From NCBI RefSeq assembly GCF_021117405.1, contig NZ_CP088251.1, forward strand, positions 2,666,001-2,730,000: a stretch of 64,000 nt of DNA, read 5' to 3'. The notes under the pieces were generated by a model. That model was given only the letters and a program-made list of their open reading frames with translations, was not told the DNA's origin and ran no database searches. This document shows, piece after piece, positions 53,311 through 63,285 of this stretch (position 1 is its first letter; each line of letters begins with the position of its first letter). Position numbers and translations under genes: made by a program. Origin of the DNA: Frateuria edaphi. Its GTDB lineage: Bacteria; Pseudomonadota; Gammaproteobacteria; Xanthomonadales; Rhodanobacteraceae.

Positions 53311-54033
53311 ATGAGCGACCAGCCCAAGTACCGCCGCATCCTGCTCAAGCTCTCTGGTGAAGCGTTGATGGGCGAGGCGGACTACGGCATCGATCCGAAG
53401 GTGATCGGCCGGCTGGCCAACGAGATCATCGAAGTGCGCAAGGCTGGCGTGGAAGTGGGCGTGGTGATCGGCGGCGGCAACATCTTCCGGGGCGCGGGGC
53501 TGGCGGCCGCCGGCATGGACCGGGTGACCGGCGACCACATGGGCATGCTCGCCACCGTGATGAACGCGCTGGCGATGGCCGACGCGATCGAGAAGCGTGG
53601 CGGCTATGCGCGCGTGATGAGCGCCATCCAGATCCACGATGTGGCCGAGGACTTCATCCGCCGCCGCGCCATCCGCCACATCGAGAAGGGCCGCATCGCG
53701 CTGTTCGCGGCCGGCACCGGCAATCCGTTCTTCACCACCGATTCGGCCGCTGCCCTGCGCGCGGTGGAGATCGGCGCCGACCTGCTGCTCAAGGCCACCA
53801 AGGTCGACGGCGTGTACACCGCCGACCCGGCGCGCGATGCCAGCGCGACGCGCTACGACCAGCTGAGCTACGACGACGTCATCCAGCGCAACCTGCAAGT
53901 GATGGACACGGCGGCCATCGCGCTGTGCCGCGACCATGGGATGCCACTGCGCATCTACGACATGACCGTGCCGGGCAACCTGATGCGGATCATGCAGGGC
54001 GCGCAGGTAGGCACGCTGGTCACCGCCAGCTGA
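53311..54033 (+). CDS. pyrH: UMP kinase
   Basis: Phosphorylates UMP to UDP for pyrimidine nucleotide supply. The 240-residue protein belongs to the amino-acid kinase fold. It has [55 protein letters not shown] and [18 protein letters not shown] 53311 follows CGGAGA. It has its own promoter and is followed by frr after a repeat. Confidence 0.98.
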   Translation: MSDQPKYRRILLKLSGEALMGEADYGIDPKVIGRLANEIIEVRKAGVEVGVVIGGGNIFRGAGLAAAGMDRVTGDHMGMLATVMNALAMADAIEKRGGYARVMSAIQIHDVAEDFIRRRAIRHIEKGRIALFAAGTGNPFFTTDSAAALRAVEIGADLLLKATKVDGVYTADPARDASATRYDQLSYDDVIQRNLQVMDTAAIALCRDHGMPLRIYDMTVPGNLMRIMQGAQVGTLVTAS

Positions 54034-54038
54034 TCTGA

Positions 54039-54117
54039 TGTAGGAGCGCCCCTGGGCGCGACTACCATCCGGGCCGTGCCGGGCCGCCCGGCTCTTCCGG
54101 TCGCGCCAAGTGCTCCA
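54039..54117. repeat. TGTAGGAGCG-type palindromic repeat
   Basis: TGTAGGAGCGCCCCTGGGCGCGAC followed by an inverted GGTCGCGCCAAGTGCTCC fills most of the pyrH-frr gap. Similar TAGGAGCG words occur at 22905 and, in GC-altered form, near 26650. The pairing suggests another REP-like family. Confidence 0.6.
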
Positions 54118-54197
54118 GCCCGGGATGCGGTGTGCCGGGCCGCCGCCACCTGTGCGCTGCTATACTTGGCTGCTTCACGCAACGCCGGATGACTCCC

Positions 54198-54755
54198 ATG
54201 CTCAACGACATCAAAACCGATGCCCAAACCCGCATGGGCAAGAGCATCGACGCGCTCAAGCACGACCTGACCCGCCTGCGCACCGGCCGCGCCAGCACCG
54301 CGCTGGTCGACCATATCAAGGTGCCCTACTACGGCTCGGACATGCCCTTGAACCAGGTCGCCTCGGTGTCGCTGGCCGACGCCCGCTCGATCCAGATCTC
54401 GCCATTCGAGAAGAGCATGGTCGCGCCGATCGAGAAGGCGATCATGGCCTCGGACATCGGCGTCACGCCGACCACCGCCGGCACCGTGATCCGCCTGAAC
54501 ATGCCGCCGCTGACCGAGGAGCGCCGCAAGGAGCTGGCCAAGCACGTGTCGCACGAGGGCGAGAACGCCAAGATCGCGATCCGCAACATCCGTCGCGACG
54601 CCATGCAGAAGGTCAAGGACCTGATCAAGGACAAGCAGATCAGCGAGGACGACGAGCGCCGCGCCGACGACGAGATCCAGAAGCTGACCGACCGCTTCGT
54701 CAAGGAAGTCGATGCCGTGGTCAAGGCCAAGGAAGACGAGCTGATGGCGATTTGA
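54198..54755 (+). CDS. frr: Ribosome recycling factor
   Basis: Splits the post-termination ribosome with EF-G. The 185-residue product matches the standard length. It begins MLNDIKTDAQTRMGKSIDALK and has LRTGRAS and PLTEERRKELAK. ATG 54198 is preferred over an in-frame ATG three codons earlier because the family starts there. A -10-like TATACT is at 54161-54166, but no -35 is clear. Confidence 0.97.
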   Translation: MLNDIKTDAQTRMGKSIDALKHDLTRLRTGRASTALVDHIKVPYYGSDMPLNQVASVSLADARSIQISPFEKSMVAPIEKAIMASDIGVTPTTAGTVIRLNMPPLTEERRKELAKHVSHEGENAKIAIRNIRRDAMQKVKDLIKDKQISEDDERRADDEIQKLTDRFVKEVDAVVKAKEDELMAI

Positions 54756-54804
54756 GCGGTCCTGCGCTCATTGCCATGAACACCCCGGTGCGCCCCTGCC
54801 CTGC

Positions 54805-54946
54805 TCCCTCTCCTCTCCGGGGAGAGGACTGGGGTGAGGGGACGCTCTCGCGGGAAGCTCCCTCCGAAGCTCGCACACGCCTTCCCGGCGAGCCACAACC
54901 CCTCATCCGACCCTTCGGGCCACCTTCTCCCCGGGAGGGAGAAGGA
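54805..54946. repeat. Inverted pair of GGGGAGAGGG palindromic repeats
   Basis: One copy at 54805-54841 (TCCCTCTCCTCTCCGGGGAG then CTGGGGTGAGGGG) and one in the other orientation at about 54884-54946 (CACAACCCCTCATCCGACCC, then CTTCTCCCCGGGAGGGAGAAG). They occupy nearly the whole frr-uppS gap. Second inverted pair of the family. Confidence 0.75.
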
Positions 54947-54963
54947 TTCAGTCGCGCGCATCC

Positions 54964-55686
54964 ATGACCATTCCCCGCCACATCGCCATCGTGATGGACG
55001 GCAACGGCCGCTGGGCCAAGGCTCGCCTGCGCCCGCGCAGTTTCGGCCACAACGCCGGCCGCAAGGCCGTGCGCGAGGTGGTCGAGGGCTGCCTGCGCCA
55101 GGGCGTGGAGGCGTTGACGTTGTTCGCCTTCTCCAGCGAGAACTGGCGCCGCCCGGACGAGGAGGTCGGCGCGCTGATGGAACTGTTCCTGCGCGCGCTG
55201 GACAAGGAGGTCGACGAGTTGCACGAGCAAGGCGTGCGGCTGCGTTTCATCGGCGACCTCAGCGCGTTCCACGCCGAGCTGCGCCAGCGCATGGAGCTGG
55301 CGATGGCGCGCACTGCGGACAACCTCAAGCTCGCGCTCAACATCGCGGTCAACTACGGCGGCCGTTGGGACATCGTGCATGCCGCCCGGCAGGCGGCGAT
55401 CGCGGTGGCGCAAGGCGAACTGCGCGTGGAAGACATCGACGAAGCGTGTCTGGGCGGCTATACGTCCCTGGCCGAATTGCCCCCGCTGGATCTGTTCATC
55501 CGTACCGGCGGCGAAGTGCGCGTCAGCAACTTCCTGCTCTGGCAGCTGGCTTACGCCGAGCTCTACTTCACCGACACCTTGTGGCCGGATTTCGACCAGG
55601 CTTGCCTGGCCCGCGCCATCGAGGACTTTGCCCACCGCGAACGCCGTTACGGCAAGACCGGCGAGCAGGTCGCCCGATCCGTATGA
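54964..55686 (+). CDS. uppS: Undecaprenyl diphosphate synthase
   Basis: Cis-prenyltransferase that builds the C55 lipid carrier for peptidoglycan and O-antigen. The 240-residue protein has the catalytic Asp12 in [10 protein letters not shown], the [11 protein letters not shown] motif, and the C-terminal [18 protein letters not shown]. The start [15 protein letters not shown] is standard. First of a run of genes read in one direction to the window end. Confidence 0.97.
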   Translation: MTIPRHIAIVMDGNGRWAKARLRPRSFGHNAGRKAVREVVEGCLRQGVEALTLFAFSSENWRRPDEEVGALMELFLRALDKEVDELHEQGVRLRFIGDLSAFHAELRQRMELAMARTADNLKLALNIAVNYGGRWDIVHAARQAAIAVAQGELRVEDIDEACLGGYTSLAELPPLDLFIRTGGEVRVSNFLLWQLAYAELYFTDTLWPDFDQACLARAIEDFAHRERRYGKTGEQVARSV

Positions 55687-55712
55687 TCGATCGGTAACCC
55701 CAAGGATCCTCG

Positions 55713-56534
55713 ATGCTGCTCCAACGCACCCTCACCGCCCTGCTGCTCGCGCCCTTCGCGATCCTGGTAATCCTGCTGCCGCCTGGCTGGACATGGCTGT
55801 TCGCGCTGGTGACCGTGGCCGCATTCCTCGCCGGGCTGTGGGAGTGGACACGCCTCTCCGGTCTTCGCAACCGGCCGGTGCGGGCGTTGCTCCTGGGAGG
55901 AGCGCTGGTGGTGTTTGCGCTGCTTTGGTGGCTGCGCGATACGATCCAGTGGGCGGCCCTCGTCGCCGGTGCCGCCTGGTGGGCGTTGGCCTGCGTGTGG
56001 CTCAAACACTTCGCGTTCGCTGCCGCACCCACGACGGAAAACCGCAACCTCAAGCTCGCCGCCGGCGCGCTGGTGATCTTTCCGGCGTTCGTGGGCCTGC
56101 TGGCGATCCACGCGAGCGAGCCTTACGGCCATTGGTGGACGCTGCTGACGCTGCTGATCGTGTGGGCCGCCGACATCGGGGCGTATTTCAGCGGCCGCTT
56201 CCTGGGCAAGCGCAAGCTCGCGCCCAACATCAGCCCGGGCAAGACCTGGGCCGGCGTAGGCGGGGCCTTCGTCGCGGGCGCGCTGGTGGCCGTGGCCGGC
56301 GGCGTGCTGCTCGGGGTGGAAAGCTGGCGCCTGCTGGCGCTGGCCTTGCTGGCTGTGCTCACGGTGGCCGCATCGGTCGTCGGCGACCTGATCGAAAGCC
56401 TGATGAAGCGGCACGCCCAGGTGAAGGATTCCGGCCGCATGTTCCCTGGCCACGGTGGCCTGCTCGATCGCATGGACAGCGTGTTCGCGGCCGTGCCGGT
56501 GTTCGCGCTGGGCAAGCTGCTGCTGGGTCTATGA
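55713..56534 (+). CDS. cdsA: Phosphatidate cytidylyltransferase
   Basis: Makes CDP-diacylglycerol, the precursor of all phospholipids. The 273-residue membrane protein has about seven transmembrane helices and the CdsA signature near the C-terminus ([17 protein letters not shown], then [12 protein letters not shown]). Its stop overlaps the dxr start (ATGA). Confidence 0.95.
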   Translation: MLLQRTLTALLLAPFAILVILLPPGWTWLFALVTVAAFLAGLWEWTRLSGLRNRPVRALLLGGALVVFALLWWLRDTIQWAALVAGAAWWALACVWLKHFAFAAAPTTENRNLKLAAGALVIFPAFVGLLAIHASEPYGHWWTLLTLLIVWAADIGAYFSGRFLGKRKLAPNISPGKTWAGVGGAFVAGALVAVAGGVLLGVESWRLLALALLAVLTVAASVVGDLIESLMKRHAQVKDSGRMFPGHGGLLDRMDSVFAAVPVFALGKLLLGL

Positions 56535-57721
56535 GTACCTCTACGCTCCGCCGGGTCGCGGTACTGGGCGCCACCGGCTCGATCGGCGGCAGCACGCTCG
56601 ACGTGATCTCCCGCCACCCCGAACGCTTCCGCGCGAGCGTGCTGGTGGCCCATCGCAACGTCGAGGCACTGGTCGCGTTGTGCGCGACGCATCGGCCGGA
56701 CCTGGCGATCGTCGCCGACCCGGCCATGGAGGGCACCCTGGTCCGCCAGCTTGCCGCCGCCGGCGTGCAGTGCGACGTCGCCAGCGGTGCCGAGGCCATC
56801 ACGCTCGCCGCATCCGGTCCGTTGTGCGACACCGTGGTTGCCGCCATCGTCGGTGCCGCCGGGCTGGAGTCGACCCTGGCCGCGGCCCGCACCGGCAAGC
56901 GCCTGCTGCTGGCCAACAAGGAATCGATCGTGATGGCCGGGCCGCTGTTGCTGGCCGCGCTGCGCGAGGGCGGCGGCGAGCTGGTGCCGGTCGACTCCGA
57001 GCACAACGCGATCTTCCAGTGCCTTCCCGACGGTCGGCCGGAACTCGATGCGCATGGCGTGCGGCGACTGATCCTGACCGCCTCGGGTGGCCCGTTCCGC
57101 GGCAGGAGCCGCGCCGAACTCGCCGCCGTCACGCCCGAGCAGGCCTGCAAGCATCCCAACTGGGTGATGGGCCGCAAGATTTCCGTGGACTCGGCCACGC
57201 TGATGAACAAGGGCCTGGAAGTGATCGAGGCGCACCACCTGTTCGGCGCCGCGCCCGAGCGCATCGAGGTGGTGGTGCATCCGCAGAGCATGATCCACTC
57301 GATGGTCGAGTATGCCGACGGTTCCGTGCTCGCCCAGCTGGGCAACCCGGACATGCGAACGGCGATCGCCCATGCGCTGGCCTGGCCCGACCGCATCGAG
57401 GCGGGGGTCACGCCGCTGGACCTGGCCGCCTGCGCCCCGCTGGCCTTCGAGAAGCCGGACCTGCAGACCTTCCGCTGCCTGGCACTGGCCTTCGCCGCCC
57501 TGCGCGAGGGCGGCGACGCGCCGGCCATCCTCAACGCGGCCAACGAGGTCGCGGTCGAGGCGTTCCTGGCCGGCGCGCTGCCCTTCCTGTCCATCCCCGA
57601 GCTGGTCGAGGGCGTGCTTGCGGAACTGCCGGCCCAGCCCGTGGTCGATGTCCAGGCGCTGCGCGAGCGCGATGCGCAGGCGCGCATGGTGGCGCGTCGG
57701 AAGTTGCGAACGGCTTGCTGA
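56531..57721 (+). CDS. dxr: 1-deoxy-D-xylulose 5-phosphate reductoisomerase
   Basis: Second step of the MEP isoprenoid pathway, feeding uppS. The 396-residue enzyme has the NADPH loop [13 protein letters not shown] (residues about 13-25), the substrate and metal site [17 protein letters not shown]-type TASGGPFR and the [13 protein letters not shown] motif. Coupled to cdsA by overlap; rseP follows 36 bases later. Confidence 0.98.
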   Translation: MSTSTLRRVAVLGATGSIGGSTLDVISRHPERFRASVLVAHRNVEALVALCATHRPDLAIVADPAMEGTLVRQLAAAGVQCDVASGAEAITLAASGPLCDTVVAAIVGAAGLESTLAAARTGKRLLLANKESIVMAGPLLLAALREGGGELVPVDSEHNAIFQCLPDGRPELDAHGVRRLILTASGGPFRGRSRAELAAVTPEQACKHPNWVMGRKISVDSATLMNKGLEVIEAHHLFGAAPERIEVVVHPQSMIHSMVEYADGSVLAQLGNPDMRTAIAHALAWPDRIEAGVTPLDLAACAPLAFEKPDLQTFRCLALAFAALREGGDAPAILNAANEVAVEAFLAGALPFLSIPELVEGVLAELPAQPVVDVQALRERDAQARMVARRKLRTAC

Positions 57722-57757
57722 TAAGCTCGCACAGAGAAGTAACCCCAGGTTTTTTTG

Positions 57758-59104
57758 ATGAATCCCTTCTTCGGCTCGGTGTTCTGGTTGCTGGTCACGC
57801 TGGGCGTGCTGGTGACCTTCCATGAGTTCGGCCATTACTGGGTCGCGCGCCGCTGCGGGGTCAAGGTGCTGCGCTTCTCGGTCGGCTTCGGCCGCGCCGT
57901 GTGGAAGCGCATCGGACGCGACGGCACCGAATACCAGGTCGCGATGATCCCGCTGGGCGGCTACGTGAAGATGCTCGACGCGCGCGAAGGTGACGTCGAC
58001 CCCGCCTTGCGCGATGTCGAGTTCACCAGCAAGAGCGTATGGAAGCGCATCGCCATCGTCATTGCCGGCCCAGGCTTCAACCTGGTCTTCGCCGTGGCCG
58101 CGTTGTGGCTGATGTTCATGCTTGGCCGTCCGGATGCCGCGCCGGTGGTCACCGCAACGCCTGGCAGCATGGCCGCCGCCGCCGGCATTCAGTCGGGCGA
58201 TCGCCTGCTGCGCGTGGACGGCGAACCGGTGGCCACCCTGAGCGACGCGATGGACGGCATCGCCACCGCCCTGCTCGGGCGGGAGCCGCTGCCGGTGGTC
58301 GTGCGCGGGCGCGACGGCAACCAGCGCGACGTGGTCCTGCCGCTGCAGGAGCTGCCGGCCGGTCGCAGCATCGACAAGTACTTCGACAAGCTGGGACTCA
58401 AGCTGGCCCCGCCGCCGGCGGTCGTCGCCACGGTGATGCCCGGCCAGCCGGCCGCGCAGGCGGGCATGGAGTCGGGTGACATCCTGCTGGCGGTCAACGG
58501 CAAAGCCGTGGCCGATTTCGACGACTTCGCCAAGGCGGTCCGCGACGCAGCCGCGCAGTCGCCGAAGCTGGACGTGGCCGTGCGCCGCGGCCAGCAGACC
58601 CTGCACCTGCCGGTCGTCGCCCGCTACGAGTCCCTGCAGGGGCAACCGCCCCGATGGTCCGTCGGCGTGGGCGCGATCCCCCCGGAGAACGTGACGAGGC
58701 GGTACGGCCCGGTCAAGGCCTTGGGCGCAGCGCTGGGCTCCGCCTGGGACACCACGCGCCAGACGTTCACCATGATCGGCAAGATGGTCACCGGCGACGC
58801 GTCGACGAAGAACCTGTCCGGCGTGATCGGCATTGCCCAGGTCGCCAACCAGTCCGCCCAGGCGGGCCTCCCGTATTTCCTCCGTTTCCTGGCGCTGGTC
58901 TCGCTCAGCCTGGCGATCCTCAACCTGCTTCCGATCCCCGTCTTGGACGGCGGTCACCTGCTGTATTACCTTATCGAGTTGGTCAAAGGCAGCCCGGTAA
59001 GCGAGCGGACCCAGATGATCGGCCAGTACATTGGCCTGGTCCTGCTGTTCACGCTGATGGGGCTGGCGTTCTACAACGACATACACCGCACCCTGCTTTC
59101 GTGA
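57758..59104 (+). CDS. rseP: RseP-type intramembrane site-2 protease
   Basis: Cleaves the anti-sigma factor RseA within the membrane to release sigma E. The 448-residue protein has HEFGH (His22, Glu23, His26) in the first helix, two PDZ domains (about 120-300) and the second metal motif PIPVLDGGHLL near residue 395. ATG 57758 is used; the TTG just before it is not needed. An upstream T run belongs to the gap. Confidence 0.96.
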   Translation: MNPFFGSVFWLLVTLGVLVTFHEFGHYWVARRCGVKVLRFSVGFGRAVWKRIGRDGTEYQVAMIPLGGYVKMLDAREGDVDPALRDVEFTSKSVWKRIAIVIAGPGFNLVFAVAALWLMFMLGRPDAAPVVTATPGSMAAAAGIQSGDRLLRVDGEPVATLSDAMDGIATALLGREPLPVVVRGRDGNQRDVVLPLQELPAGRSIDKYFDKLGLKLAPPPAVVATVMPGQPAAQAGMESGDILLAVNGKAVADFDDFAKAVRDAAAQSPKLDVAVRRGQQTLHLPVVARYESLQGQPPRWSVGVGAIPPENVTRRYGPVKALGAALGSAWDTTRQTFTMIGKMVTGDASTKNLSGVIGIAQVANQSAQAGLPYFLRFLALVSLSLAILNLLPIPVLDGGHLLYYLIELVKGSPVSERTQMIGQYIGLVLLFTLMGLAFYNDIHRTLLS

Positions 59105-59260
59105 CGCGAGCGCTCTTCCCCGCGGCCATCGGCCTTGTCGTGGCAGTAACGCCCGCCACGGCGCGCGGGTGCATTCCGGGACGGGGCTCGGCCCCTTCCC
59201 TTCAGAACATGCTGGAACGGCCTCGCGGCCGGCCGTCGGAATAACCCACCGGAATCGACG

Positions 59261-61657
59261 ATGAAGCGTATCGCCGCCCTGCTACTGCTTGCCTCCCTCT
59301 CCGCCAATGTCCTGGCGTTCGAGCCGTTCGTCGTCTCCGATATCCGTATCGATGGCCTCAACCGCATCTCCGCCGGCACGGTCTACAACTACCTGCCGGT
59401 CAACAAGGGCGACCGCCTGACCGACGAGGAGGCGGCCCGCGCGATCCGCGCCCTGTACGACACCAAGTTCTTCAGCGACGTGGAGCTTTCGCGCGAGGGC
59501 AACATCCTGGTGATCAAGGTGGTCGAGCGCCCGTCCATCGCCAAGCTCACCCTGCGCGGCAACAAGGACATCAAGGAAGAGGACCTGCGCAAGGGCCTGA
59601 AGGAGATCGGCCTTTCCGAAGGCGAGACCTTCGACCGGCTGTCGCTGGACCGCGTGCAGCAGGAACTGATCCGCCAGTACTACAACCGCGGCAAGTACAA
59701 CGTCTCGGTCGAGCCGCACGTGACCCGGCTGGACCGCAACCGCGTGGCGATCGACATCGAGATCCGCGAGGGCAAGGCCGCGCGCATCAAGCAGCTGAAC
59801 ATCGTCGGCAACACCGCGTTCCTGGACAAGGACATCCGCGAGGACTTCGAGTCCGACACCACCAACTGGATGTCCTGGTATTCCAAGGACGACCAGTACT
59901 CGCGCGAAAAGCTCTCCGGCGACCTGGAGAAGCTGCAGTCGTTCTACATGAACCGCGGCTACGCCGACTTCGGCGTGGACTCCACCCAGGTCACCATCGC
60001 GCCGGACAAGCGCGCGATGTACATCGCCGCCAGCATCAAGGAAGGCGAGATCTACACCGTCTCGGACGTGCACCTGCTCGGCGAACTGATCCTGCCCGAG
60101 GACACGCTGCGCAAGCTGGTGTTCGTCAAGAAGGGCGACACCTTCAACCGCGCCGCGGTCGAAGGCACCTCGGACGCGATCAAGGGCATCCTGGCCAACA
60201 TCGGCTACGCCTATGCCAAGGTCACACCGGTGCCCAAGCTGGACAAGGACAAGCGCACGGTCGACATGACCTTCTTCATCGAGCCGGGCCAGCGCGTGTA
60301 CGTGCGCCGGGTCGTTTTCCAGGGCAACACCCGCACCGAAGATGACGTGCTGCGCCGCGAGATGCGCCAACTCGAAGGCACGGTGTACTCGCAGGCGGCG
60401 GTCGACCGCTCCAAGATCCGCCTGCAGCGCCTGGGCTACTTCAAGAAGGTCGACATCGACAAGCAACGCGTGCCCGGCTCGCAGGATGCGGTCGACGTCA
60501 CCGTGAAGGTGGAAGAGCAGTCCGCCGGCAGCCTGATGTTCGGCGTGGGTTACTCGCAGTACTCGGGCGTGATCCTCAACGCCTCGGTATCGCAGAACAA
60601 CTTCCTGGGCACCGGCGACAGCTTCAGCGTGGGCGCCGAACACAGTTCGTACTACTCGCGCGTCACCGCCAGCTACTACAACCCGTACCTGACCGACAAC
60701 AACATCGGCATCGGCTACAGCGCGAGCTACTCCAAGACCGATTACGGCAACACCGACTTCGCGAACTACGAAAACAGCACCAAGGCGTTTTCGACCTACC
60801 TCGGCATCCCGATCAGCGAGACCGACGGCTTGCGCGTCGGCATGGGGCTGTCCAGCAACAAGATCAACACCTACCAGAACATCACCCCGCAGGTGCTGGT
60901 GGACTACCAGAACGCCATCGGCAACCGGACCGTGCACTCCTGGACCGGGACGCTGGGCTGGACCCATGACACCCGCAATGGCTACTGGGCTCCCACCCGC
61001 GGCGGCCTGCTCTCGGCCAGCACCGAGGTGGCGCTGCCCGGCTCCACCGTGCAGTACTGGAAGTTCATGGGCGAGGCCAACCACTACTGGCCGGTCGGCG
61101 GCGGTTTCGTGCTGTACCTGGACGGCCAGGTCGGCTACGGCGACAGCTATGGCAACCAGACCTACAGCCGCACCTTCGGCGACTTCGTGGCCGGCCAACC
61201 CTACGATTTCCCGTTCTGGGAAAACTTCTACTCCGGTGGCGTGCGCGACGTGCGCGGTTTCCAGGACAACACGCTGGGCCCGAAGGTGTGCATTGGTGCA
61301 TCCGGCACCTCCAGTACGCCCAATGCCAACGGCACCTGCACTGGCGGCTACTACCAGTATGCGCAGCCGATCGGCGGCGCCTTCAAGGTGCTGGGCACGG
61401 CGCAGGTGTTCATCCCCCTGCCGTTCCTCAAGGACATCAACACGGCGCGTGTGTCCGCCTTCGTCGACGTCGGCAACGCGTTCCGCAACTACCAGGCCTT
61501 CGATGCCAGCGAGCTGCGCGCCTCGGCCGGTATCGCGTTGCAGTGGCAGGCGCCGATCGGCCCGCTGATCATCAATTTCGCGGTGCCGATCCGGTCCAAG
61601 CCGGAGGATCGCCACTACGAGGAGCGCATCCAGTTCACCTTCGGCAGCCAGTTCTGA
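59261..61657 (+). CDS. bamA: Outer membrane protein assembly factor BamA
   Basis: Core of the BAM complex. The 798-residue protein has a signal peptide to about Ala19 (NVLA), five POTRA domains (about 24-420; FVVSDIRIDGLNRIS starts the first), and a C-terminal 16-strand barrel with the conserved GVRDVRGFQDN of the lid loop VRGF and the terminal IQFTFGSQF. There is no skp gene after it. A terminator follows, yet lpxD begins 133 bases later. Confidence 0.98.
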   Translation: MKRIAALLLLASLSANVLAFEPFVVSDIRIDGLNRISAGTVYNYLPVNKGDRLTDEEAARAIRALYDTKFFSDVELSREGNILVIKVVERPSIAKLTLRGNKDIKEEDLRKGLKEIGLSEGETFDRLSLDRVQQELIRQYYNRGKYNVSVEPHVTRLDRNRVAIDIEIREGKAARIKQLNIVGNTAFLDKDIREDFESDTTNWMSWYSKDDQYSREKLSGDLEKLQSFYMNRGYADFGVDSTQVTIAPDKRAMYIAASIKEGEIYTVSDVHLLGELILPEDTLRKLVFVKKGDTFNRAAVEGTSDAIKGILANIGYAYAKVTPVPKLDKDKRTVDMTFFIEPGQRVYVRRVVFQGNTRTEDDVLRREMRQLEGTVYSQAAVDRSKIRLQRLGYFKKVDIDKQRVPGSQDAVDVTVKVEEQSAGSLMFGVGYSQYSGVILNASVSQNNFLGTGDSFSVGAEHSSYYSRVTASYYNPYLTDNNIGIGYSASYSKTDYGNTDFANYENSTKAFSTYLGIPISETDGLRVGMGLSSNKINTYQNITPQVLVDYQNAIGNRTVHSWTGTLGWTHDTRNGYWAPTRGGLLSASTEVALPGSTVQYWKFMGEANHYWPVGGGFVLYLDGQVGYGDSYGNQTYSRTFGDFVAGQPYDFPFWENFYSGGVRDVRGFQDNTLGPKVCIGASGTSSTPNANGTCTGGYYQYAQPIGGAFKVLGTAQVFIPLPFLKDINTARVSAFVDVGNAFRNYQAFDASELRASAGIALQWQAPIGPLIINFAVPIRSKPEDRHYEERIQFTFGSQF

Positions 61658-61677
61658 CCGCAGGACATGATCCGACC

Positions 61678-61708
61678 AAAACGCGGCCCGACGGCCGCGT
61701 TTTGTTTT
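61678..61708 (+). terminator. Rho-independent terminator of bamA
   Basis: AAAACGCGGCC-CGAC-GGCCGCGTTTT followed by GTTTTGG, an 11-pair stem, 20 bases past the bamA stop. It separates bamA from lpxD, so the lipid A genes need their own promoter. Confidence 0.92.
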
Positions 61709-61790
61709 GGTCCGGATGATCCCAGCAGGACTGCGGCAGTCGTTCCCAGCCTCGCCCTCGCCTACAATGCCCTGCCCCAAAGGAGCGCGC

Positions 61791-62819
61791 ATGAGCGAGC
61801 ACATCTACACCGTGGCCGAACTCGCCGAGCGGTTCGGCTTCGCCTTCCACGGCGACGGCAAGCGACGGATCGGTGGCGTGGGCACGCTCGCCGCGGCGCA
61901 GCCGGACCAGCTCAGCTTCCTCTCCAACAGCAAATACACCGCCCAGCTGAGGGCTACCCGGGCGGGCGTGGTGGTACTGCGCGAAGAGAACGTGGGCGAT
62001 TGCCCCACTGCCGCGCTCATCGCCGCCGACCCGTACGTCGCCTACGCGAAGATCGCCGCGCTGTTCGAGCGTCTGCCAGCCGCCCCTCGCGGCATCCACC
62101 CCAGCGCGGTCGTCGCCACCAGCGCGAAAGTGAGCGCCAGCGCCAGCGTCGGGCCACACTGCGTGATCGAGGACGGCGCGGTGGTCGAGGATGGTGCGGT
62201 GCTCGGCCCGCACTGCATCATCGGTCCGGACTGCACGGTGGGCGCGCAATCGCGGCTGGTCGCGCGCGTGACACTCGTGACGCGGGTGACGCTGGGCAGG
62301 CGGGTGCTGGTGCACCCGGGCGCGGTGATCGGTTCGGACGGCTTCGGCCTGGCCTTCGAGCGCGACCACTGGGTGAAGATCCCACAGCTGGGCGGCGTGC
62401 GCATCGGCGACGATTGCGAGATCGGCGCCAACACCACGATCGACCGCGGCGCGCTGGAAGACACCGTGCTGGAAGAGGATGTGCGGCTAGACAACCAGAT
62501 CCAGATCGCCCACAACGTCCACATCGGCGCGCACACGGCCATGGCCGGCTGCGCCGCAGTCGCGGGCAGCGCCCGGATCGGCCGCTACTGCCAGATCGGT
62601 GGCAACGCGGGCGTGCTTGGCCATCTGGAGCTGGCCGACCGGGTTACCATTACCGCCAAGAGCCTGGTCACGCATTCGATTCGCGAGCCGGGCGAATATT
62701 CCTCGGGCGTGCCGCTGCAGGACAACCGCCAGTGGCGCAAGAACGCTGCCCGCTTCAAGCACCTGGATCAGTACGCGCGCCGCCTGTCGGCGCTGGAGAA
62801 GGACAGTAACGATGAGTGA
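61791..62819 (+). CDS. lpxD: UDP-3-O-(3-hydroxyacyl)glucosamine N-acyltransferase
   Basis: Third step of lipid A synthesis. The 342-residue protein has an N-terminal uridine-binding domain (YTVAELAERFGFAFHG) and the left-handed beta-helix with many hexapeptide repeats. The active-site His is in NVHIGAHTAMAGC, and a C-terminal helix carries the acyl-carrier contacts. AAAGGAG precedes ATG 61791. A -10-like TACAAT is at 61763-61768 after the bamA terminator. Overlaps fabZ by eight bases. Confidence 0.97.
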   Translation: MSEHIYTVAELAERFGFAFHGDGKRRIGGVGTLAAAQPDQLSFLSNSKYTAQLRATRAGVVVLREENVGDCPTAALIAADPYVAYAKIAALFERLPAAPRGIHPSAVVATSAKVSASASVGPHCVIEDGAVVEDGAVLGPHCIIGPDCTVGAQSRLVARVTLVTRVTLGRRVLVHPGAVIGSDGFGLAFERDHWVKIPQLGGVRIGDDCEIGANTTIDRGALEDTVLEEDVRLDNQIQIAHNVHIGAHTAMAGCAAVAGSARIGRYCQIGGNAGVLGHLELADRVTITAKSLVTHSIREPGEYSSGVPLQDNRQWRKNAARFKHLDQYARRLSALEKDSNDE

Positions 62820-63285
62820 CAACCCCGCGACCTTGGCCCTGCCGGTCAACGTGGAGCAGATCCAGCAACTGCTGCCGCACCGCTATCCGTTCCTGCTGGT
62901 CGACCGCGTGATCGAACTGGTGCCGGACAAGAGCGTGGTGGCACTGAAGAACGTGACCATCAACGAACACTTCTTCCTCGGCCATTTCCCCGGCCATCCG
63001 GTCATGCCCGGCGTGCTGATCGTCGAGGCGATGGCCCAGGCCGCCGGCCTGCTGACGCAGATATCCAGCCGCATGAAGGGCGACCAGGGCAGCCCGCTGT
63101 TCTACCTGGCCAAGGTCGACAACGCCCGCTTCAACGCCCCGGTCGTACCCGGCGACCAGTTGCGCCTGGAAGTCTCGCTCAAGCGCCTGATGCGCGGCAT
63201 GGGCCTGTTCGTCGCCCGCTCGCTGGTCGAAGGCAAGGAGGTGGCCAGCTGCGAGCTGATGTGCGCCGCGAGGGCCGACAAATGA
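62812..63285 (+). CDS. fabZ: 3-hydroxyacyl-ACP dehydratase
   Basis: Dehydrates 3-hydroxyacyl-ACP and so balances fatty acid and lipid A synthesis. The 157-residue hotdog-fold protein has [14 protein letters not shown] and the catalytic His and Glu in [19 protein letters not shown]. Starts within the end of lpxD and overlaps lpxA by four bases, so the three are translationally coupled. Confidence 0.98.
   Translation: MSDNPATLALPVNVEQIQQLLPHRYPFLLVDRVIELVPDKSVVALKNVTINEHFFLGHFPGHPVMPGVLIVEAMAQAAGLLTQISSRMKGDQGSPLFYLAKVDNARFNAPVVPGDQLRLEVSLKRLMRGMGLFVARSLVEGKEVASCELMCAARADK

Noticed and set aside
50488-53937. Minus-strand open frame of 1149 codons across rpsB, tsf and pyrH
   Set aside because: Antisense of essential, fully recognised genes. 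It results from high GC and the absence of stop codons, not from coding.
56123-59086. Minus-strand open frame of 987 codons across cdsA, dxr and rseP
   Set aside because: Same reason: shadow of cdsA, dxr and rseP; composition rich in Gly, Arg, His and Gln without motifs.
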